Source: Manihot esculenta (lineage: Eukaryota; Streptophyta; Magnoliopsida; Malpighiales; Euphorbiaceae). Taken from it: DNA of 64,000 nt. The position numbers and the translations under genes were made by a program. Below are positions 56,040 to 64,000 of this stretch, one piece after another. Location of the stretch: assembly GCF_001659605.2 (NCBI RefSeq), contig NC_035164.2, positions 9,386,994 through 9,450,993 of the forward strand. The letters run 5' to 3'. Under the pieces are notes generated by a model that did not search any database, was not told the DNA's origin, and saw only the letters and a program-made list of their open reading frames with translations. Numbering within the stretch: the stretch's first letter is position 1; each line of letters opens with the position of its first letter.

Positions 56040-56114
56040 CTCAACTAGCACATAGCATGGCATGAAACATAACATACATACATACATAGCACATAAACAC
56101 ATAGAGATCTAACC

Positions 56115-59100
56115 TTAAAAGAGATGAGGGTACTGCTGGAGCATAGACTCCCGTGTCTCCCAAGTGCATTCTTCCAACTTGTGGTGGTTCCACAGGACTT
56201 TCACCATCGGGATTTCCTTGTTTCTTAGCTTTCTGATCTGGGTGTCTAAGATCCGTACTGGCTGTTCAACATAAGTGAAATCCTCTTGGACCTCCACATC
56301 AGGCTCACTAAGAACCTTGCTCGGATCTGACACAAACTTCCTCAACATTGAAACATGGAAAACCGGATGGATTCTTTCCATTGAAGCAGGTAAATCCAGC
56401 TTGTACGACACATTCCCAATCTTTTGCAAGATTTCAAAGGGTCCGATGTATCGTGGGGCTAGTTTACCTTTCTTCCCGAAGCGAACCACTCCTTTCATAG
56501 GAGACACCTTGAGCAATACCAGATCCCCCTCCTGAAACTCTAACTGCCTTCTGCGGATGTCTGCATAACTCTTCTGTCTGCTTGCAGCAGTCTTGATCCT
56601 TTCTTTGATTATGGGTACTACCCTGCTGGTAATCTCTACTAGCTCAGGCCCTGCCAAGGCCTTTTCTCCAACCTCTTCCCAGCAAACAGGTGATCTGCAC
56701 TTCCTTCCATATAAAGCTTCATATGGAGCCATCCCGATACTAGCATGATGGCTGTTATTGTAGGCAAACTCCACCAAAGGTAGATGCTGCCTCCAAGAAC
56801 CGCCAAAGTCCAGCACACACATTCTAAGCATATCCTCGATAGTCTGGATGGTCCTTTCTGACTGTCCGTCAGTCTAGGGGTGGAAGGCAGTGCTGAAATC
56901 CAACCTAGTACCCATGGCATTCTGCAGACTCCGCCAAAATCTGGAGGTGAACTGGGGCCCTTTATCTGACACTATCGAAACAGGAACCCCATGCAGTCTG
57001 ACGATCTCATCCACATACACCTGCGCCAACTTGTCCATAGAATAGCCACTCCTGACAGGAATGAAGTGAGCAGATTTGGTGAGTCTGTCCACAATCACCC
57101 ATATGGAGTCCAATCTGTTGGACGCCGCCGGTAACCCTACTACGAAGTCCGTAGCTATATTTTCCCATTTCCATTCTGGAATAGGTAGTGGGTTAAGCAT
57201 TCCAGCCGGCTTCTGATGTTCCAGCTTCACCCTCTGACACACTTCGCAAGCTGACACAAACTGTGCCACTTCTTTCTTCATAGCTGGCCACCAATAAACC
57301 TTCTTTAGATCTTGATACATCTTGGTGGCTCCGGGGTGAATGCTGTATCTTGCATTATGAGCCTCTCTCATAATGTCTCCTTTCAGCCCTATGTCATCTG
57401 GTACACATAGTCTGCTCCCATAGCGGAGGATCCCCTTGCTGTCAAATCTGAACTCACTATCATTGCCTGACTGAACAGTCCTGGCAATCTTCACTAACTC
57501 CGGGTCCTCATGTTGTTTCTGAGCCACCTGCTCCAGAAACACGGGTGCCACTCTCATCTGGGCCACCAAGGCACCTGTACCAGACAACTCCATCTGTAGA
57601 CCTTCCTCAATGAGCTTGTAGAACTCCTTCACCACTGGCCTCCTTTCTGCCGATATGTGGGATAAATTGCCGAGTGATTTCCGGCTTAAGGCGTCTGCCA
57701 CAACATTCGCCTTACCCGGATGGTACTGAATCTTGCAATCATAGTCACTCAGCAGCTCCACCCATCTTCTCTGTCTCAAATTCAAATCTCTTTGACTCAG
57801 GATGTACTGCAGGCTTTTATGATCCGTGAAGATCTCACATTTTACCCCATAGAGGTAATGCCTCCACATCTTGAGTGCAAAGATTACTGCTGCCATCTCA
57901 AGGTCATGTGTGGGGTAATTCAACTCATGCTTCTTCAGCTGCCTAGAAGCATAAGCGATCACCCTCTCATTCTGCATTAGTACACAACCCAGTCCCACAC
58001 GGGACGCATCACAAAAGACTGTAAAGTCCTCATCACCAGATGGCAGAGCTAAAACTGGTGCTGAAGTCAACCTCTTCTTAAGCTCTTCAAAACTCTCTTC
58101 GCACTGGTCGGTCCACACAAATCTCTGATTCTTCCTGGTTAGTCTGGTTAGAGGAGCTGCAATCTTTGAGAAGTCCTGAACGAACCTCCTGTAGTAACCT
58201 GCCAAACCCAAGAAACTTCTAATCTCTGTCACTGAAGTGGGTCTAGGCCAGTTAGCCACAGTTTCTGTCTTCTTGGGGTCTACCTCTATACCATTTTCCG
58301 ACACCACATGCCCCAAGAACGAAATGCTCCTCAGCCAGAACTCACACTTAGAGAACTTGGCATACAAGCCATGTTCCCTTAAAGTCTGCAGAACCAACCT
58401 CAGATGATGGGCATGCTCCTCTGCGTTCCTGGAATACACTAAGATATCATCTATGAAGACAATAACGAAGTGATCCAAGTATTGACTAAATACTCTGTTC
58501 ATGAGATCCATGAATGCTGCAGGGGCGTTGGTTAACCCAAACGGCATCACAAGGAACTCAAAATTCCCATATCTGGTCCTGAAAGCTGTCTTTGGCACAT
58601 CTTCATCCCTTATCCTTAGCTGATGGTACCCCGATCTTAGATCTATTTTGGAGAAACAACCCGCTCCTGCTAGCTGGTCGAATAGATCATCGATCCTTGG
58701 CAGAGGGTACCTATTTTTGGTAGTGACTTTGTTCAACTGCTTGTAGTCGATACAAAGTCTGAGGGACCCATCCTTCTTCCTCACAAACAAGACCGGAGCA
58801 CCCCAAGGTGAGGTACTCTGTCGGATGAAGCCCTTTTCTACCAGCTCTTGCAACTGCTCCTTTAATTCCTTCAACTCGGCTGGGGCCATCCTGTAGGGAG
58901 GGATAGAGATCGGTCTAGCTCCAGGCACCAACTCTATTTCGAACTCTATCTCCTTAGAAGGTGGTAAACCTGGAAGCTCGTCTGGAAAGACATCCTGAAA
59001 CTCTCTGACAACTGGCACCGAGGCTAGCTCCCTGACCTGACTGTCTAGCTCTCTAACATGAGCTAAGTACCCCTGACATCCCTTCCTAAGCAACCTACGA

Positions 59101-61094
59101 GCCTGTAGGGCTGATATCAGACCTCTAGGTGTGCCCCTCTTGTCTCCTTTGAAGACGACCTCTGACCCGTTCTGATCTCTGAACTTGACTACCTTGTCTC
59201 TGCAGTCCAAGGTAGCACCATGGGTAGATAGCCAATCCATCCCTAGAATGACGTCAAAGTCTGTCAAATCTAGAACCACAAGGTCGGCGAAGAGGCATCT
59301 TCCCTCAACAAAAACTGGACTGTGCTGGCAGACTGACTCTGCCACCGACGGGTCACACTTGGGTCCACTGACCCATAGGGGACACTTTAACCCAGAGACT
59401 ATCAGACCCAACCTCGCAACGGCTCTCGGAGCAATAAATGAATGAGATGCACCCGGGTCCATTAAAGCATACACATCAGAACACCCAATGACGAGATTAC
59501 CTGACACCACGGTGTTGGATGTGTTAGCCTCCTGCTGAGTCATGGTGAAGATCCTGGCTGGAGCTGATGGACCTTCACCTCGGGAACCAGAAGAAGAGGC
59601 TGCCCCTCTCCCTCTACCTCTGCCACTGCCCTGAGTTGTGGCTGGAGCTGCTGGCTGTGCCACACTACCAGAAGCTATCTGCTGGGGCTGGCCCATAAAA
59701 GGTGCTCTAGGACACTCCCGAGCTATGTGTCCCTCCTGTCCGCATCTGAAACATGTATTAGTCCCAGCTCGACACACTCCCCTGTGCGGCCTTCCACATC
59801 TCTGGCATTCTATACCATCTGAACCTGAGCTCGAGCCACCGCCAAATCCCAGACCGGATTTCAACTTATTCCAAAACTTATTCTTTTTCGGCTTCTTGGT
59901 GGTGTTATCCCACCTCTTCTTACTTGAGCTCTGAGAAGAGAGACCTGGCCCTCCTCTGCCTGGGGTCTTAACCCCTGAAGACTGGGTCACTGACTGTTTC
60001 ACTGACCCCTCAACTATAGCACTCGCTTCCATCCTTCGAGCCATATCCACCACAGTGTGGAAACTTTCTCTCTCAACTGACTGAATCAACGAGGAGTACC
60101 TAGAATGCAGCTTCATCACATATCTCTTGGCTTTCTTCGTATTTGAATCTAGAGCTTGCCCTAAAAAAGGCAATAGCTCTAAGAATTTATCCGTGAACTC
60201 CTCTACGCTCATGTGCTCTATCTGCCTCAGTTGCTCAAACTCAATCATCTTCAGTTCTCTGGAACTGTCTGGAAAAGCCCATCCCGCGAACTCATTTGCA
60301 AATTCCTCCCATGTCATACCGTCTAGTCTCGGGTCCACATAACACTTGAACCATTCCCGTGCCTTCTTGCACTTTAAAGTGAACCCTGCCATCTGAATGG
60401 CCCTGCTATCATTCGCCCCTAGCTCATCAGTTATTGTCTTTACTACTCTCAGATACTCAAAGGGGTCATCCCCTGACTTGTATTTGGGAGCATCCAGCTT
60501 AAGGTAATCTGTCTTCTTTACTTTGCTCCCATCGGTTGAGCTAGGTCTAGGAGGTTGAGTAACTGGGGCTGCTGGTTCTGCAGGTGGTGGAGGTGGGGGT
60601 GCAGCATTCCCCGAGGTGGGGTTTGCCGGGTTTGGATAGAAGGGTGAGGGTGGATAAGCTGGGTACTGTGTGTAAGGTGGATAGAAAGGTGGATAAGGCA
60701 TGTAGGTAGGGTAGGGGTTAAAGCTGGAGTAATCCGATGTGCCTCCCATCGGATACCCTGAACCCTGTGGGAAGGGTGGATAATGGGGTGGAAAACCATA
60801 CCCCGAGGCCTGAACGCCTCCTTGAGACTCCCCTGTCCCCTCTTTCTCCATGCTAACATCCAGATTCCCATCCCTCCTCTGATCCTCTTCCGTAACCTCC
60901 CTCACATCTGAAGAACTTCCTCCTCTATCTGTCCCCCTTCTGCTAGCATCAAAAGACCTTCTAGGGTCCCTTGACACTCTTTCTCTGTTTGCTCGACAAG
61001 ACATTGCCCTAGGCAATGTAGGAGGACGGGCGCTCGTGCCCTCATCCTCAGGTGGCACTCCAGTCAATCTTGCAGATCGACGGGTTCCTCTCAT
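56115..61094 (-). pseudogene. Tekay gag-pol polyprotein with one premature stop
   Basis: A single minus-strand frame of about 1,660 codons is broken only by a TAG at 56874-56876 (codon about 1407). That stop lies between the second and third catalytic acidic residues of integrase. Order by residue from MRG: Gag with Pro/Tyr-rich region (about 100-190), Retrotrans_gag (200-330), zinc knuckles [12 protein letters not shown] and [15 protein letters not shown] (about 430-455). Next are protease DPGASHSF (545), reverse transcriptase (FIDD at about 880) and RNase H ([10 protein letters not shown] about 1025, TDHKSLQY). Integrase HHCC (about 1240-1285) and core ([14 protein letters not shown]) precede the GPF motif and chromodomain-like tail ending YPHLF. 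The upstream frame is open to 61127, but MRG at 61094 is the conserved start. Confidence 0.95.
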
Positions 61095-61351
61095 CCTGTT
61101 TTCTGAAAAACAGTACACATCACACAAACATCAGCATCATATGGTTCATGTGGGCACACATGAACCCTCATCACATAAACATATCATTCATATCATAGCA
61201 TCAATGCACATGTATATAATCATGGCATTTCACATCATCATACAAGACAGGACTCCACATCCTATCCTAGTGGACATGATCTTCCTATTGTGCTTGACCT
61301 TCTAGAACATCTATGAGCCCGACACTCTAGGTCCGATCCTATGAACCTAGG

Positions 61352-61363
61352 GCTCTGATACCA
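61352..61363 (-). promoter_or_regulatory. Primer-binding site of the minus-strand element (tRNA-Met)
   Basis: Minus strand TGGTATCAGAGC, four bases after the 5' LTR. Confidence 0.85.
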
Positions 61364-61999
61364 TTTCTGTAACGACCCGAAAATCGGACCGCTACCGGCG
61401 CTAGGATCCGGGTCGACTTAAGGCCACCGGGACCCGTAGCAAGCCAAACATACATCCTGAAAACCTGTTTAATCCCATACATGATCAAGAAAAATACATA
61501 AAAATTTAAAACTTTTCTTTCATATATCCAACTCAACCTGAACATGCACTGCACATAGCTATGATCATAAACATGATCCCTCTGTGGGATCTCATCAATG
61601 CCCCAATGGGCGATACATCATAAGATGAGTTGGCTTTCATGAACATAATAAAACATTTTTGATCATGTAATAAAAGGGATACCTCATACACAATGTCAAG
61701 CACAATATCTAATCCTCAATATCATTACATGACTGAAACTGTACTTTTACATAACATTAATACATTTATCATGTCCACACTAACTATTACATACACGTGA
61801 CTTCATTACTCTTGTAAACCTCCTGGTCTACCCTGTACCTGCAATCCTGGGGAAATTGGGAGAGGGGTGAGCTACTAGAGCCCAGTGAGCAGAATAATAA
61901 AACACTTAAAACATATGATAACATGAAATGCATCACATCACAGCTAATCACATCAAGGATGAACTTGTCACCAATAGCCCTCTACATGGTCCAACTGTG

Positions 62000-62130
62000 C
62001 CAGAACGTAGAATGAGTCCTGGTCTTTCCCTTACATATCATAACATAACAGTGTCCAACTGTGCCAGAACGTAGAATGGGTCCTGGTCTTTCCCTTACAT
62101 AGTGCCAGCGAACGTAGAATGGGTCCCACT
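62000..62130. repeat. Hairpin minisatellite, 5' LTR of the minus-strand element
   Basis: Three units built on TGCCAGAACGTAGAATG and GTCCTGGTCTTTCCC, one more than in the 3' LTR. Confidence 0.75.
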
Positions 62131-63320
62131 GGTCTTACTTTCCGTACCATACATATCATATCGTCATATCATAGATCGAGGGCTATGGATCATTCAACAT
62201 TCATCCACATCAACATCAAAATGTGCAATGCAACATATTCGTGAATTCTAATGCAAGCAACCTAATTCATCACATGGCATTCATGATGCATGAACAATGC
62301 TCAACACTTTGAAATTTATTTATTTTAAATATAAAGGTTTATTCCACTCACCTCTGGATAGCTCTGACCAGACACTGGGGCAACAGACTCACTGCGGGGG
62401 TCCTCGGTTCCTCGGGTCCGAACCTACACAGGTGGACTCAAATGAGGGACCAAACATACATGAACATAACTCTAAACAACTCCCCAAAAACCCCTTAAAA
62501 CATCATGGAATAATCATAGAAAAACATGCAAGAAAGGGCTGGACAGGGCACTTTCGGCGGCAGGTTCGGCGGCCGAAAGTCCCTCCAGAGCCGAAAGTCA
62601 GGCAGGTTCGGCTGCACCTTCGGCGGCCGAAACTCCCAGACAGAGGCGAAACTCATGCATGTTCGGCGGCACCTTCGGCGGCCGAAAGTCCCAGACAGAG
62701 ACGAAAGTCTCCTTTCGGGGGTAAGCTTCGGCAGCCGAAGGTTGCCTCCACAAGCATGTTCGGCGGCCGAAAGTTCCTTCGGCTGCCGAACCTGGTTTCT
62801 CTCAGAATGGCAGAAACTCAGCTCCCCTATGCATTTATGCCTCCTATCTCATCCAAACATGCATAAACCTATTCTACAACATTCCTCAATCATACACAAG
62901 CAAACATACAAGTTCCTAGGGGCATCAAACCATCAAAAACCCCAACTACAACACACAAGCAACTCACATTGTCCAAAAACACAATTAAAACCCATAAACC
63001 TAACCATGAGCTAAACATGCATTCTACCCCATAGATCTTGCATAAAACTTACTTAAAACATAATATAAGCTAGAGATCGACTCTTACCTCTTGAAGATCG
63101 AGGGTAGAGGCGACCAAACTTGGAGTTGGGAGAGATTTGAGTTCTTGAACCTCAAAGCTCCAAAACTTTGCTCAAAAGCTCAAATCTTCAAAACGAAGTT
63201 AAAACAAATGAAAAACTTGAAAGATCTGAAGGAAAAACATCAAAGATCGGTGAGGGGCGGCGGAAAGCTCACCTTGGCCGAAAATGGGGAAAAGCTCGCC
63301 CGTTTTCGGCTAAGGGACCC

Positions 63321-63328
63321 TTTTATAG
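63321..63328 (-). promoter_or_regulatory. TATA box, 5' LTR of the minus-strand element
   Basis: Minus-strand CTATAAAA about 30 bp before the GGGCGAGC start-like region; the promoter expected to drive the element. Confidence 0.6.
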
Positions 63329-63590
63329 TGGCTGGCCAGGCCACGTTCGGGGGCCGAACGTGCCTTCGCATACATGCCATGTTCGGCGGCCGAACTTGAG
63401 GTTCGGCGGCCGAACCTGAGTTTTCCTTCAAGGTTGTTTTTATGCAAAAACTCATTTCCATTTTACTTAAAACCATGAAAACCTTAAAACATTTTATGAA
63501 AACATGATTCTACCCTACTAGAGGCTTCCGACATCCGAGATTCCACCGGACGGTAGGAATTCCGATACCGGAGTCTAGCCGGGTATTACA

Positions 63591-63595
63591 TCCTA
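63591..63595. repeat. Target-site duplication, right copy (minus-strand Tekay)
   Basis: TCCTA, matching 53708-53712. Confidence 0.92.
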
Positions 63596-64000
63596 GCTTT
63601 GGTTTTGAAAACCGCACACCAGTCAACTCTGACTTTATTAATTTTAGGGTATTTAATATAGCAAACTTGATGAGCTTGTTGAGCTAAAATAAATGGATCA
63701 GATGATGCTAGCCTTAATTTGACATTGATTTCCACAAGACCATGTTGAGGATGGACTCTTACCCCTCTATTAGTGTCAAACCATTCACACTTGAAAAGGA
63801 TTATCTTGTTTCTCTCTCCAAAGTACTCTAATTCTAATACCTCATTAAGCAAGCCATAGTAATCACTTTCATATTCATTATAACAACTTCCTTTGACCCA
63901 TACACCACTATTTAATGTTTTTCGCTCTCTGCCATAATCATGTCGATGAAATTTAAATCCATTCACAAAGTATCCTTTATATGATTGTACTTTTCGGCTG
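63591..64000 (-). pseudogene. TNP2 transposase, DUF4216 region (right of the Tekay insertion)
   Basis: The minus-strand frame is open from the window edge. It shows YKGYFVNGFKFHRHDYGRER, then FKCEWFDTNRGVRVHPQHGL and QVCYIKYPK, characteristic of DUF4216 in plant CACTA TNP2 proteins. It ends at the Tekay insertion; in sequence the frame resumes at 53707. The N-terminal transposase core lies beyond the right edge. No stop or shift is visible in this piece. Confidence 0.85.

Larger units (their letters stand above)
53713..63590 (-). mobile_element. Nearly intact Tekay-type Ty3/gypsy chromovirus
   Basis: The 9,878-bp element has two LTRs (5' LTR 61368-63590, 3' LTR 53713-56002), a primer-binding site, gag-pol with one premature stop, a polypurine tract and a perfect 5-bp duplication TCCTA. 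It lies on the minus strand inside the TNP2 gene of a CACTA element. Its LTRs appear nearly identical apart from a few indels and substitutions, suggesting recent insertion. It is the best-preserved relative of the plus-strand elements at 14182-31476. Confidence 0.95.
61368..63590 (-). repeat. 5' LTR of the minus-strand Tekay element
   Basis: 2,223 bp, from TGTAATACCCGG (at 63590 on the minus strand) to GGGTCGTTACA. TATA box at 63321-63328. TTCGGCGGCCGAA repeats near 62566-62770 and 63380-63414, and three minisatellite units at 62000-62130. Frames such as 62297-62866 and 62526-63014 are repeat artefacts. Confidence 0.93.
52397..64000 (-). mobile_element. CACTA (En/Spm) transposon, interrupted, extends beyond the window
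   Basis: The left terminus CAATACCAAAAAACAG looks like a diverged CACTACAAAAAAAC end. It is followed by subterminal inverted repeats AGCGACGGATTT / TCCGTCGCT. Transposase TNP2 lies on the minus strand, split by a Tekay element at 53713-63590. The other terminus lies past the right edge. Confidence 0.8.

Noticed and set aside
1..64000. tRNA, rRNA or other structural RNA genes
   Set aside because: No cloverleaf-like sequence or rRNA match was seen; the TGGTATCAGAGC words are primer-binding sites, not tRNA genes.

Overview
This is a nuclear window from a flowering plant, almost certainly a eudicot. It contains one recognisable host gene, a THO3/TEX1-type WD40 gene with eleven exons and GT-AG introns. 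It also holds typical plant transposons: Ty3/gypsy chromoviruses of the Tekay/Del type, a Tat-type Ty3/gypsy remnant, Ty1/copia, a plant LINE with a zf-RVT and RNase H tail, hAT, CACTA and Mutator-like elements. The species cannot be read from the sequence; a Malpighiales/Euphorbiaceae-like genome is only a guess.

Layout. 1-700 is the edge of a minus-strand LTR beside a short possible exon. 1960-9570 is AT-rich and holds an LTR-like scrap, a MITE, a decayed antisense copia gag (about 4120-5640), a 121-bp LINE tail (5803-5923) and another LTR-like scrap (7140-7600). 9589-13508 is a 5'-truncated LINE flanked by a 17-bp target-site duplication. 14182-31476 is a degenerate Tekay element whose 5' LTR is split by a second, internally deleted relative (15913-23562, TSD GTTAT). 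31477-34495 is a decayed Tat-type pol followed by an 80-bp tandem repeat. 35364-39858 is a hAT element with perfect 13-bp terminal repeats and an 8-bp TSD. 40644-49234 (minus) is the THO3 gene, with long-inverted-repeat elements in at least three introns. 52397 to the right edge is a CACTA element whose TNP2 transposase gene is split by a nearly intact minus-strand Tekay element (53713-63590, TSD TCCTA).

How it fits together. The only gene likely to serve the plant is THO3, a subunit of the THO/TREX complex that couples transcription to mRNA export and contributes to small-RNA production. Everything else is transposon sequence in layers. The order of several insertions can be read directly: Tat-like, then outer Tekay, then inner Tekay derivative; and CACTA, then minus-strand Tekay. 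No complete autonomous element is present. The minus-strand Tekay copy comes closest, with a single premature stop in about 1,660 codons.

The most unusual signal lies in the Tekay LTRs. They carry dense clusters of a 13-bp inverted repeat, TTCGGCCGCCGAA. Copy number differs between the two LTRs of one element, and the motif also appears in an apparently unrelated LTR at the left edge. The same LTRs carry a second hairpin-forming minisatellite at a fixed place, and a stem-loop sits just before the polypurine tract. Many GC-rich open frames in these LTRs are by-products of the repeats and are not annotated as proteins.
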